Source of the DNA: Alopecurus myosuroides
Taxonomy: Eukaryota; Streptophyta; Magnoliopsida; Poales; Poaceae
Assembly (NCBI GenBank): GCA_028641055.1
Contig: CM054059.1
Coordinates: forward strand, 45,706,477 to 45,770,476
Length of the DNA: 64,000 nucleotides
Direction of reading: 5' to 3'
Shown here piece by piece: positions 54,526 through 64,000 of the stretch. The notes under the pieces were generated by a model. It was given only the letters and a program-made list of their open reading frames with translations. It was not told where the DNA came from and did not search any database. The translations under genes were made by a program, and so were the position numbers. Position 1 is the stretch's first letter, and the number at the start of each line of letters is the position of its first letter.

Positions 54526-55827
54526 TAAAAGGGTTAAAAGATGTAAATGCAAATTCTTGTGCTACTAACCCTTTATGTGTCAAGGAAACTCTCATTGAGG
54601 AGAACAATAGGTTGAAGGTCCAACTCAACAAAGGTCTTGCCACATGCATCCAAGGGCAAAAGAACCTTAATGATCTTTTGAGTAGTCAAAAGAGATTTAT
54701 TGGCAAGGAAGGCCTTGAGTTTGGTTCAACATCTAAAGTGACCTACAAGAAGAAGTCAACTCCCTCCACTAATGCTATTGTTTTTGTGAAGGAGGGGAGT
54801 TGGATAATGATGAGGATGAGTTTTATATTATTGCTAAAAGTATTGTCCCTAGGGACACTACTACTCACGACAACTTTGCAGGAAAATACAACCCATCTTA
54901 TGTGCTTCTTAAATCTAGAGATGGTCATATATATGCTAAATATGTTGGTACTTCATATGGTGATGATTACAAGTATGCTATTTGGGTTCCTAAGACCCTT
55001 TTGACTAACAAGAAAGGACCCATCCAAAAATGCGTACCTAATACAAGAAGTTGATTCATTGTAGGATTGTGCTTCCGGAGGAACGTCATGGATGATTGAA
55101 AGCGGTTGTTCCGCACACATGACCGGAAGCAAGGAAGTGTTAGAGGACTTAAATCTCGAACTCATAAAATTTTCTCAAGTAACTATTGGTGATGGTTCAC
55201 AACTTAAGGTATTGGGACATGGCAAGGTGGTTATTTCTCCGGATGCATCCATTGGGAAAGTCCTCCTTGTTGAGTCTCTTGGCTATAATCTTCTTTCCGT
55301 CTTTCAACTTTGTGAATGCAATTTTACATGTGTATTTGGGCGTCATCACGTGCTTGTACGTTCTTCACACCATTTCTCTTAAAGTAGCGTTTGTTGGATT
55401 TGTGAAAAACGGTATGTATGTAGTGGATTTTTTGAAAGAAACTACACATATTGCCACTTGTCTAATGGCTAAATCCGACGTGGGGTGGCTTTGGCATCGC
55501 CGCTTGGGCGACGTCGGTATGAGAAATCTAAAAACTCTTGTGAAGGGTGAGCACGTGGTAGGACTAACAAGTGTGATTTTTTCCAAAGATCGCCCTTTTA
55601 GCTCTTGTATTGCCGGAAAGATGCATGAGAAGTATACAAGATACACTTGGGTATTCTATGTCAAGAAGAAGAGTGAGACTCAAGAAAGGCTCATCTCTTG
55701 GGCCACAGAAGTGCAACGCCAATATGACACCAAGATCTTGGCAATTAGGAGTGACAATGGGTCTGAGTTAAAGAACTACACCATGGATGAATTCTTGAGT
55801 GATGAGGGGATAAGACATCAATATTCC
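54526..55827 (+). pseudogene. Copia gag end, protease and partial integrase
   Basis: It resumes the gag coiled coil (KGLKDVN, TLIEENNRLKVQLNKGLATC) and shifts frame near 54795 (DEDEFYIIAKSIVPRDTTTH). A stop lies at 55051-55053. The protease site at 55089 onward reads WMIESGCSAHMTG, where D-S-G is expected, so the catalytic Asp is Glu. Another shift near 55380 leads to the pre-integrase block LWHRRLGDVGMRNLKTL. The integrase core reads YTWVFYVKKKSETQERLI and then IRSDNGSELKNY. About 35 residues that normally hold the first catalytic Asp are deleted between CIAGKMHE and the YTWVF block. The gene is cut at 55827 by the next gypsy insertion. Confidence 0.88.
55823..55827. repeat. Probable target site ATTCC of the RIRE2-like gypsy
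   Basis: Five bases left of the LTR start. The partner copy is outside the readable element, so this is unconfirmed. Confidence 0.4.
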
Positions 55828-56307
55828 TGATGGGGGGACGATAACCCGGTATGCCGAACTCCAAGGAGTAACTCGGCCCAAAGGACGGTGCATAGGGCCC
55901 GGTTAAGGATAAGGAAATCTGTGAAGGCCCAAACTTGTAGGTCCAGTAACCCGGATTGTGGGTTACGGTAGGAGAAAGTTAGGGTTTGTGCGCCGGGTCC
56001 GGGTTGGATTCAGGATGCGCCTTGGAGAGTAAGCCAGGGGGTGCGGGTGCTTTATAAACCGACCCCCAGGTCTAGTCTAGGCAGAGATCTAAGAAACCCT
56101 AGCAATATCGTGTGATATCAAGCATCGAGTGTAATCCCAGAGTTGAGTTATTATATCAAGATCGGAGACTCGGCGACTTTGATTGCCGGCTACCAGATCG
56201 AATTGCACCATGTTTCCCTCTGAGCTAAACCCTCTCCCAAACGCCTGTGTCGTCTTGCCCCAAGATCAGTTACCCCAGGTAACATCTGCCGTGATTATCC
56301 CACGACA
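55828..56307 (+). repeat. 5' LTR of the RIRE2-like gypsy
   Basis: 480 bp, TGATGGGGGG to CCCACGACA. TATA-like TTTATAAAC at 56051-56059. A long-LTR partner was not found in the window. Confidence 0.75.
56051..56059 (+). promoter_or_regulatory. TATA box in the RIRE2-like LTR
   Basis: GTGCTTTATAAACCGACCC, with a GC-rich upstream region. Suits transcription from about 56080. Confidence 0.6.
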
Positions 56308-56309
56308 GT

Positions 56310-56327
56310 TGGCGCCCACCGTGGGGC
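56310..56327 (+). other. Primer-binding site of the RIRE2-like gypsy
   Basis: TGGCGCCCACCGTGGGGC, the form found in grass RIRE2-like elements, two bases after the LTR end. Confidence 0.8.
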
Positions 56328-56371
56328 CTGCGTCCAAAGGTGTTTACATCACGGGAGAAGCTCGGAAGGGC

Positions 56372-57781
56372 ATGGAGAATCTTGTCATCGGCGAAATCTA
56401 CATCGACCACGAAGGAGAAAAGGTGGTGGACGATTCCGGCTGGGGGCCGGAGTCGGATCACCTCGAAACCGGATCCGTCGTGACAATCGGCCGGATCAGC
56501 GTCTTCATCGGTATGGTATGTGCTTCCAATTCGATCCCTGACAACGCTGGATCTGATTCTATGCCAGGAAAAGCCACGTCTATCCGATCAGATGATGAAG
56601 AATCGACTGGAACGACATATCCGGCAGAAGAACCCATCGCGGAGTGGGAACAGCCGGAGGAGCCGGCATGGACCCCACGCGACCGGGCCGAAGGAGAAGA
56701 TGATACCGGGTCTATCCTGGATCTACTGGAAAACCGGTATGAGGAGAACGGTGAGGAAGAACAGCCTGAATTTACACCGGATATCGTACGCCGAGTTGCA
56801 GTCTATGCGGCCCCCGCGGCCAACCAAGGAAACACAACCGCGGCACCAGTTGGGGCGGCTCAGGCAGTGGCCCAGCAACAGGGCGCGGCTAACGGAGACC
56901 CGGCCTTGACCCGGGTTGATGGAGAGTCGGCATCAGTAACCAGCAGAGCAGCAGATGAGGAGTTGCATGCAAACACGTTCGGATTCTTAGAAAACCGGAC
57001 ACCAGGGGCGGGTCCTTCGAACCCGCGCCACCCGGCCTTATTCGATAGCAATCTGATTCTAGACCCCACGGTTCTCGCAACGGTTACCACTCCGGAAAAC
57101 GCAGCGGAACGCGTCAGGGATCTGGATGTGGCTCGTCGTGCGCTGGAACAGCAAAGAAGGCAGGTAGAGGCAGAAAGGCAAGGGATGGCCACGCGGCGGC
57201 GTGAGCTAGATGCATTGGAAACTCGGCTCCGAGAGGAAACGTCTAGACTACATCAAAGGCACCACACCAGGTTACCAGCAATGGGCGGGGTTATCAATCC
57301 GGCTAATTTATTTGTTACGCCTCAGGACCAGCCGATACCAGTGGTGAACCAGGGAACCGCACCCCAACAAGTGACAGCAGCGAAACATCCGGCAAATGAG
57401 CGGACCGGGTTACCCCCACCACAAACTAGAATCACGACCGGCAACGATCCACTACCACCGCCACCATCACGGTTCCGTACACCAGCCGGCCACTACAATA
57501 ACCCCATGGACAATGTATATGCAGCGACACTCGCGTTGAATCAAATCCCTGTGGGAGAGTCGCCCCATGCAGAGAAGACTCGGCAAGCCATCGATCTGTT
57601 GCACACTGCGGTGGCACAGCAAGCCAATTATCCGGATCACAGAAGTGGTATGCACGGGACGCCATACGCAAGGGAATATCCAAACAAGTTCAGCGCGACG
57701 GAGGGAAGAGCAGCAGCAAATGCCGCCTCCTCCCCGCGCTCAGGCAGCATCAGCAGCACAGGCCGTCGTGGACAGTTCTAG
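56372..57781 (+). pseudogene. RIRE2-like gag, N-terminal frame
   Basis: I use the Met at 56372 (MENLVIGEIYIDHEGEKVV), the first in frame after the primer site. The same frame is open back to 56183 inside the LTR. It is acidic with a Gln/Ala-rich middle. A coiled coil is predicted around EQQRRQVEAERQGMATRRRE (near codon 260). The end of the frame at 57781 runs into low-complexity text and overlaps the next frame by about 215 bp, so a one-step frame change is needed to make one gag. No slippery heptamer is evident, so mutation is likelier than programmed shifting. Confidence 0.72.
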
Positions 57782-59891
57782 GGCTCGGAGGGCTGCGGCC
57801 GGGTCTGCAGCGCATGGACTTCCCGCAGCACCGCGCCCAGCCGCGCCCCCCGCAGCATCACACGTTTCTAGAGCAAGGCCGGCTTCAACCATTCTTGCGG
57901 GACCCAAGTGTCTCTCGGACAATATCAGAGCTGAACCTTACCCGGAAAAGTTCAAAGAGCCGGGGAAAGTAGTGAATTATGAGCCAACTATGGATCCCGA
58001 AACATGGCTAAGCAGTTACGAGATGGCAATGTCAATTCGCAACGCGTCCGAGAACCTCCAAGCCAAGTTTATGTACCTGATGATGTCAGAAGGAGCAGCA
58101 AAATTGTGGTTCACCAATTTGCCGGAAGGATCGATCAAATCTTGGGAGGAATTGAAAACCGCGTTTGTCAAGCACTTTCACGGGACCTGCAGGAAATTAT
58201 TCACTATTGATGATCTAGAACGATGCGTCCAGAAGAAGGGAGAGTCGGCGCGTAGCTGGGTGCGCCGGGTTATGGAGATACTTCACTCATCCACGGATAT
58301 CCAGCCCAAGGATGCACTACAGGCCATGGCAAAAACATGCAAGTACATACCATTAGTGCAAAAGTTAACTCGCATGAAGTCCAGTCGAAACGCGTCGGAG
58401 GTTACAATGGGAGAATTGATGGATGCGTGCAACAAACACGCTGCGACAGATACTACAGAAGAAGAAGCTGATGACAAGAAGGCAAAAGCAAACATAAGCA
58501 ATAACGGAAGAACCGGCAATGGATCAGCATCAGGTAATAACGGAAATAACCAGAACAAGCGCCCGTTCGAAGGAGGCTCCGAGTTTGTCGCCAACACAGA
58601 AGCCGGGTCTTCAAGGCCCAGAGCAGAAGGAAATTTCAACGGAGGTAACCACAATGGAGGAAACTATCAAGGTCCACCAAGGCCGGGTAACAATTGGGAC
58701 ATATTCAGGATGGCATGCCCGAAGCATAGCAGGAATGGCAGGCCAGCTAACCACTCCCTAGAACAGTGCGCCGATTTACAAAGGTGGAAAAATGAGGAAG
58801 TGCACAGAGCTATGCGAGGTGCAGGACGGGGAGGAGGACCGGGTCCAGGAGCAAACCCGGGCAACGGCCCACCCCCAGCTGGTAACCCGGCGGCTGGAAA
58901 TCAAAGTAATAACCAAGGGGGGGCAGGAGGTTTCCAGGCTAACCCCAAACAATTGGGTCAATATCATGTGCATACCACGGGAGGCTCTAACAAGGACAAA
59001 AAGATACTGAAGCAAGCGGTCAACTCAGTTTCGTTAGCCGTCCCGAGATACTTGAGATGGTCAGAACAGGAGGTAACATGGAGCAGAAGGGATCACCCAG
59101 AAAGAGTGGAGCACCCAGGAGTCTTGGCACTAGTAGTCGCACCGCAAGTCAATGGGTACGAACTGAAAAAGGTTTTAATGGATGGTGGAAGCAGCATCAA
59201 TATACTGTATTGGGAAACCTTCCTACGCATGGGTCTCAAGGAATCTCAGCTGCAAAAAAGCTCAACAGTTTTTCATGGGATAGTGTCGGGTCATTCAGCA
59301 TGCCCCGAGGGAAAAATCGCATTGGAGGTAGCCTTTGGAGAGTCAAAGGATAACTATCGAATTGAGTGGCTTACCTTTGAGGTAGTGAAATTGCGCAGCC
59401 CTTATCACGCACTATTTGGAAGGCCGGCTTATGCCAAATTCATGGCTAGGCCGTGTTACGTATATCTACAGCTAAAAATCCCGGGTCCCAAGAAGACCAT
59501 TAACATACATGGAAATCGAGACATAGCAGCTGAATGTGACGAAGGAGATGCAGCAATGGCCGAGCAGGCCTGTAGAAAAGAAGAACTCAAGCATTACCGG
59601 TCTCAAGCAGACCCGGAGGATAGAGCCACATCAAAAAGGCCGAGTACTGAAGGTGAAAGAACAAAATCCAAGGTAACGCAAGATGCTAAAATGGTGGCCT
59701 TAATCGAGGATGATTCCCCCAAGCAATCCGCTGTAAAGAAAGAAGCTACACGACCGCTCACAACCAGCCAAGTCATGGGAACACCCCACCCGGGTTGGCT
59801 AGCAAACCCGGTACTCATCAGGAAAAGGTCGAACATATGGAGAATGTTCATTGGTCAAGCCAGACCGGGACCAGTGCTTATAAAGAACTAA
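57567..59891 (+). CDS. RIRE2-like gag core and protease, ending in an RT stub
   Basis: The frame is open for 774 codons. The first 40-70 codons overlap the upstream gag frame and are probably not used. The capsid core follows residue 142 (METHionine of MDPETWLSSYEMAMSIRNAS) with GAAKLWFTNLPEGSIKSWEE. A zinc-like CPKHSRNGRPANHSLEQC is near residue 380. A Gly/Asn/Pro-rich linker follows. The aspartic protease site is LMDGGSSINIL (D539), and GRPAYAKFMARPCYVYLQLK lies near residue 615. At residue 744 the sequence enters an RT-like start, WLANPVLIRKRSNIWRM, and stops after about 18 unrelated residues. Normal RIRE2 pol would continue for more than 800 residues. Confidence 0.85.
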   Translation: MQRRLGKPSICCTLRWHSKPIIRITEVVCTGRHTQGNIQTSSARRREEQQQMPPPPRAQAASAAQAVVDSSRARRAAAGSAAHGLPAAPRPAAPPAASHVSRARPASTILAGPKCLSDNIRAEPYPEKFKEPGKVVNYEPTMDPETWLSSYEMAMSIRNASENLQAKFMYLMMSEGAAKLWFTNLPEGSIKSWEELKTAFVKHFHGTCRKLFTIDDLERCVQKKGESARSWVRRVMEILHSSTDIQPKDALQAMAKTCKYIPLVQKLTRMKSSRNASEVTMGELMDACNKHAATDTTEEEADDKKAKANISNNGRTGNGSASGNNGNNQNKRPFEGGSEFVANTEAGSSRPRAEGNFNGGNHNGGNYQGPPRPGNNWDIFRMACPKHSRNGRPANHSLEQCADLQRWKNEEVHRAMRGAGRGGGPGPGANPGNGPPPAGNPAAGNQSNNQGGAGGFQANPKQLGQYHVHTTGGSNKDKKILKQAVNSVSLAVPRYLRWSEQEVTWSRRDHPERVEHPGVLALVVAPQVNGYELKKVLMDGGSSINILYWETFLRMGLKESQLQKSSTVFHGIVSGHSACPEGKIALEVAFGESKDNYRIEWLTFEVVKLRSPYHALFGRPAYAKFMARPCYVYLQLKIPGPKKTINIHGNRDIAAECDEGDAAMAEQACRKEELKHYRSQADPEDRATSKRPSTEGERTKSKVTQDAKMVALIEDDSPKQSAVKKEATRPLTTSQVMGTPHPGWLANPVLIRKRSNIWRMFIGQARPGPVLIKN

Positions 59892-60603
59892 ATAATGTAA
59901 CGGGCAGCAGGTTTCAGACGCGCTGTTTTCCTACCCAGGGTACCTAAGGGGACTGGAAGGTTTTTAATGAGGCGGCCTGCTGATCCAAAATTTCTAGTAT
60001 CAATAAAGAGATGGTTATCAAGTCCTATATCATTACATCCTGATTACAAGTAAGTAGTATCCATGCGACATCAGTAATTCAGTATCATTAAAAGCATCAA
60101 GTGCATGTAGGTCTTGGGGGTTGGTTGCTCAAGTGACCAACCACTAACCCGAAAGACCCGGCCTTGATGCCTACAAGTTATAAGGGCCGATTATTCGCAA
60201 ACGAGTACGGCTGCAATCTTATAACTGGACAAAGGAGCCAAATTTTCTTGACTTTTCTTACTTAAGCTCGATGTGACTCGCACTAAAGTGGCATGATTCG
60301 TTCGCTTACGATTACAATCAGCCATGAAGCCCAATGGGACTTGCCTGACACTGTTCTCGTATGGATGTAACAACATGGTATCCACGCGAAAGCCGGCTTA
60401 CAGTACAAGATAGTCAAAAGGGTCATCTAAACCACAAGTTTATGCAGAGTACAAGGCTAAAAGCCGGAAACTCAACAATTATCAAGTATAACTTCAGTAT
60501 TCACACGGAATGGCTTTAGGCTTGCGACTCGGTAAAAAATAATTTGTTCCCTGAGAAAGGCCACACCCCCATGACTCGGACTTTGGGCCATGGGGACTGG
60601 GGG
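59892..60603 (+). other. 3' non-coding region and polypurine tract of the RIRE2-like gypsy
   Basis: No coding frame. The last bases, CATGGGGACTGGGGG (60589-60603), are the polypurine tract expected next to the 3' LTR. Confidence 0.7.
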
Positions 60604-60970
60604 CACTACAAGAGAACTGGCCTGTAGAGACACTGTTTTGGTCCTGTAGAGACATTTAAATTGCCTTTACGTAGTTGTAAAGACATTTACCATAGTGTCT
60701 CAAAAGTGTCACTATGGGCGGTGTCTCTTAGACCGTAGAGTCGTATTGCAAAAAGCCTATATAGAACATAAGGTCACTTTTTAGAGACGCGAGGTTGTGT
60801 ATCTACGCACATAGAGGCACTTTAAAGATACATTTGAAATGTGTATGTATAGGTATAGAGGCACTTTCATGCGTCATTTTAGTTTGTCTCTAATAATGAT
60901 AGAAACATTTTGTTGTGACGGTATTTCCAACTCTAGAAATGTAGAGACATTAAAGTGAGGCATTGCTTTC
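60604..60970 (+). mobile_element. Left terminus of a CACTA element
   Basis: CACTACAAGAGAACTGG at 60604 is a classic CACTA end. About 350 bp of subterminal repeats follow, in both orientations, built on GTAGAGACATT / AGTGTCTC. Examples are at 60626, 60647, 60676 and 60935, and inverted ones at about 60700-60725. The matching right end is not found before 64000. The element extends right and may be interrupted by the copia at 62190. Confidence 0.85.
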
Positions 60971-62189
60971 AAAAACCAGGAGGTGCGGCTTGCCACGCAG
61001 AACCAGGTAAATCCCAATGATTAATCGCATAAAACAATAACCATGGTCAGCTAAATCATATAGGATTACAACCACTGTCAGGTTTCCAATATGCATATGC
61101 TTTTTCAATATTTGGAGAGTTGTATTTGTTTACAAAACAAAGTAAGCCAATCACTTACATAGCTTGAATACAGATTAACATCAAACAAACATAGGGGCGG
61201 TACAGCAGATATTTGGATATTTTAGAGATGTTATGCTGAGATGGCACTAGCAGGGAGTCCTGGTACCTAAAATGCAAGGGACCAGCCCGTGACAGCTACA
61301 TTTGTCCTATGCCCATTGTAAGAGAGATTTGATTCATTATTGTCCAATCGCGCTTAGTATCGCATAGTTGTAACCTTGAGAGATGATCGTGACACGGCTC
61401 CATATATCTTATCGCCTTGGTCGCCATACACGTTTCGGACTTCTAGTGTTCCTTGTATGGAGAGGTTTTCACTGACATTGTGCCAAGTGGATATTTGAGT
61501 CTGACAACGGGTGGATAGAACTCAATAGTGTGTAGATCGCTGCCATGGTCTGCGCGTGCATAATATCTTGCCTTAACGAAGGTGCAGTTTCTCAAACATA
61601 GCATCCAGTATGATCTTTGGAAGAATCTTAACCGCATTCATGGTGACAGCCTGATGGTGGGCAAAAAGATGTGTTACGGACATAACTAATATGGCTTAAC
61701 AAGAAGAATCAGAATAAGCAAAGCGAATGTACTTTATACATATGTATGTTGCATGTTTGTCTAGTAATCATTTTTTCATACCCACGAAAATAGATTTGCA
61801 TTGACAGTCTACATGCAACTGTAAATAAGTATGGACTACTGAGCAATATTGCTAACCAAACATTGCATCTATCAGCATAGACAATCATATATTTTAATAG
61901 GAGTTTTCAGTAGAAAAGTGAATACAGGTTATTAGAAATACACAAATAACAAAAAAAAAAGTGTTTGGCCCTGGCTGAAAGTGCACCAAACATGAAATTT
62001 AAACACTTACGAATTTTGCAGGTAGCAATATTAGAAAACATCTATAGGTTAACATACAAGTAGTTCAAATATTGCAGGTAAACATTGCAAGTACACTGAT
62101 CCGAGATCTCTCATGGCAAGGCACACACTCTATAACCTGGCATTTTAATTTTGATTTCTGTTATTTTATTGTGTTCCGAATCCCATACA
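60971..62189. other. CACTA interior or unassigned DNA, no gene recognised
   Basis: AT-rich. Two short minus-strand frames near 61640-61440 look slightly protein-like but have no family I can name and no splice structure I can defend. No transposase motif was found. Confidence 0.4.
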
Positions 62190-62531
62190 TGTTGTACTAC
62201 ATATGGAGTCCTAACGGACTACGGCAAGATAACCGTGCTAAACATAGCATGTCTACAACTCTATTTCGTGTCCGTCAAGAAAGAGAGTTGTTTGCCCCAA
62301 TATATAGTGCGAGGTTGTCATAGAATAGAGAGAGAGGGAAAGATGTGAGATCAAGAGAGATCCACCAGATTAGCACGTAGAGGGTTTGTCCTCTCGTGTA
62401 TTGTAATACTCCTCCCAATTATAGTGATACGCCTTTGTGCGTGCCGTGGTTTTCTCCCGTAAGGGTTTCCACGTAAAAATCTGTGTTCTTGTTCTTGGTT
62501 GATCTACTTTTCGCTGCGCCTATTTGTAACA
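62190..62531 (+). repeat. 5' LTR of a short-LTR copia element (left edge inferred)
   Basis: The right edge CTATTTGTAACA at 62531 is followed by AG and the primer site. The left edge TGTTGTACTACATATGGAGT is chosen because it starts TG and resembles short plant copia LTRs with GGAGTCCTAAC. CCAATATATAG near 62300 could be the TATA box. 342 bp. Confidence 0.6.
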
Positions 62532-62533
62532 AG

Positions 62534-62546
62534 TGGTATCAGAGCC
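62534..62546 (+). other. Primer-binding site of the short-LTR copia
   Basis: TGGTATCAGAGCC, initiator-Met type. Confidence 0.88.
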
Positions 62547-63222
62547 CCAGGCTTTAAGATCGATTCGTTGTCTGGGAGACTTTCCGCTGCGCCCCAGGCA
62601 GCACTGCGCATCGTCAATTGGATCAAGCGCCGCAGCCTTGCGGAGTTATGCAGCTGCATCGGAATCGAGCATCGCGTGCAGATCGGATCTGACAAGGAGG
62701 TTCACGGTTTTTTGGTCGGCGTTCCGTGCGCCGTGTGGCGATTCGTCCGTCTGCAAGTCTTCTAGTTGGGTAGTTCCGATCCGTCGCCGAGTCTTGTTCT
62801 CGTCGGCCTGGATCCGTGCCAGGAGCTGCGCGTGGATTCGCCGTGTAAGAGACACGGGAAGCAAGTCGACAGGAAAGAATCGACCATCTGAAGTGGACCA
62901 AGACCCGAGGCCACTGCCATGTTTCTTGTTCAGCAAATCCGTGAAGCAAACACGTCTATGTACGTGGTACACGTACCAGATGGATCAGGTCAAGGAGAGT
63001 TGGAGGATTCCCAAGGAGAAAAATTAAAGGCCGATGTGCTGCTGCTACATCACGTGGAGGCCATGTGAGTTATTTTATTTCCAATCTCCAAAATTGCTAT
63101 GTCCACCAAATAGCAACCAGGTGCTATCTATTCCTATTTATTGCTCCGCATAAATCAATTCCTTTCGGGAAATTTTCTGTTTCTCCGGCTTGTACTGCTT
63201 AGTGTTACAGATTATTCTACTC
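62547..63222 (+). other. Leader of the short-LTR copia
   Basis: About 680 bp with short open frames on both strands and no recognised protein. Long leaders occur in plant copia elements. Confidence 0.5.
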
Positions 63223-63335
63223 ATGGCTTCCATGAAGTACCAGCTTTCGTTGCTGGAGCGTGACACAAGGTTTTCTTATGGCAAGTCAAAGATGTGAGCG
63301 TTGTTGGCGAAAGCCTATTATGAGGATGCACTGGA
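63223..63335 (+). pseudogene. Degenerate start of copia gag
   Basis: It begins MASMKYQLSLLERDTRFS, and after a one-base shift the WQVK block that opens many plant copia gags can be read, followed by AKAYYEDALDS. A TGA lies at about 63295. The remainder is not readable as gag. Confidence 0.6.
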
Positions 63336-64000
63336 TAGTTGTTTCGTTTAAGGTGGAGTTTTTTGGGATTATGATCTGTCGGGATATTATGGATGCAATA
63401 TTGCTGCAGTTATTTGAAGAACACGGTTCAGTTATCAGACAAGTTAATGAGGAGGTAATTATTAAGCCTGTTGGTAGCCAGCATATACTCTATACTCTCC
63501 AGAGATATTTGCTGTTATGCATGTGAAGGTTTTGTTCATGTTCGTGATGAGGATCAGTTGTGCTGCAAGGAGATATGTGTTTGCTAGATACTACAACATT
63601 AGTACTGTTCAGATTCAAGTACAATTTAGTTGTCTTTGCTCTTTCAAGAGAGGTCTATTGCAGAGTTTAAGCTCCCATGCATGAAGGTTTCTTCATCCGA
63701 CAATTGTTTTACATGGACAGTTTTAGACCATGTCATGGATTTTTCATATGGCAGTTTTTGGTGTACGTGATACGCTCCGTACAAGATGCTCTTGCATGAG
63801 TATTGTTTGCCGAGAATTTGTGCTATGTGTTCTGTAGCATGTTCATATTCCATGAGATGAGTTCTTCACAATGCGATGTGCATCAAGATGTTGCACTATG
63901 AGCTATGCGCTCGTTTATGCACCACAGGAGATATGATGACTTATGTCATTTGATGATTGAGCAGTTTCAGTTTTTTGAGGTCAGTGGCACAGACTCAGAC
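63336..64000. other. End of window, no gene recognised
   Basis: Should be copia interior by position. A 64-codon frame (MDAILLQLFEEHG...) near 63390 shows no motif. Nothing else supported. Confidence 0.4.

Larger units (their letters stand above)
38611..55827 (+). mobile_element. Copia element, 5' half, host of the Athila-like insert
   Basis: LTR, initiator-Met primer site, gag, protease and integrase are in copia order (integrase before RT) on the + strand. RT, RNase H and the 3' LTR are not in the window. They should lie beyond the gypsy and CACTA insertions to the right if they survive. Confidence 0.8.
55828..60603 (+). mobile_element. RIRE2/Tat-like gypsy with gag and protease only
   Basis: It has a short LTR, primer site TGGCGCCCACCGTGGGGC, gag with a coiled coil, an RIRE2-type protease and a long 3' non-coding region ending in ATGGGGACTGGGGG. 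The RT, RNase H and integrase are absent apart from a stub. The 3' LTR is not seen because a CACTA element starts exactly at the polypurine tract. It appears to be a deletion derivative dependent on another element. Confidence 0.85.

Noticed and set aside
61443..61637. Possible captured exon on the minus strand (RNCTFVKARYYARADHGSD)
   Set aside because: It looks protein-like in places and neighbouring frames also do, but I cannot name a family or defend splice sites.
1..64000. Any phage, plasmid, operon, biosynthetic or defence system
   Set aside because: No such gene content is visible. All long frames belong to retrotransposons, LINEs or Harbinger elements.

Overview
This window looks like intergenic chromosomal DNA from a large-genome grass, most likely Triticeae (wheat, barley, Aegilops or a relative). 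The reasons are layered LTR retrotransposons with kilobase-long LTRs, gypsy and copia primer sites that match plant initiator-Met tRNA, a tRNA-Asp-type primer site, a TGTTGGA-type copia LTR, CACTA and PIF/Harbinger DNA transposons, and plant L1-type LINEs. The species call is inference. I see no operon, CRISPR array, tRNA gene or intact single-copy host gene. Almost every stretch I could interpret is a transposable element or a relic of one.

Layout. (1) 1-1675: the last 46 codons of a gene resembling a WRN-type 3'-5' exonuclease, two minisatellites, a 5S-rRNA-derived segment and the right end of a CACTA-type element. (2) 1676-13675: a degenerate gypsy element on the + strand. Its pol is split by a young element (5237-12917, TSD GGATA) with two 3603-bp LTRs and only 475 bp between them. 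(3) 13676-17157: the right end of one PIF/Harbinger element, a small MITE-like relic, and a complete 2.4-kb PIF/Harbinger element (TSD TAA) that carries only a broken Myb-like ORF1. (4) 18144-26640: a LINE relic on the minus strand split by a solo LTR, a second related LTR fragment, and the 3' part of a copia element that contains another solo LTR (TSD GACAT). (5) 26641-38030: the best preserved element, a Tekay/chromovirus-like gypsy on the minus strand (TSD GGGCA). It has gag, a full-length pol ORF, one in-frame amber codon between them and an extra ORF upstream of gag. It sits inside a fragment of an Athila-like element. (6) 38.8-55.83 kb: a copia element on the + strand (broken gag, protease, part of integrase). 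A non-autonomous Athila-like element (41992-54520, TSD GACCT/GATCT) is inserted in its gag, and a dead 5.6-kb LINE (44911-50517, TSD TGCCAATAA) is inserted in that. (7) 55828-60603: an RIRE2/Tat-like gypsy with gag and protease but only a stub of reverse transcriptase, inserted in the copia integrase. (8) 60604-64000: the left end of a CACTA element, then a short-LTR copia element with a degenerate gag start.

How the parts relate. The genes do not form a cellular pathway. They are gag-pol and transposition genes at different stages of decay. Insertion order can be read from clean target-site duplications and from reading frames that resume on the far side of an insert. The youngest events by eye are the long-LTR element (about 20 substitutions between its LTRs) and the Tekay-like element (about 22 substitutions over 2.8 kb). 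I did not find a convincing new biological system. The most interesting observations are the intact extra ORF upstream of gag in the Tekay-like element, the single amber codon in its gag-pol frame, the giant-LTR element with a tiny interior, and a family of LTRs that has captured a primer-binding site inside the LTR.
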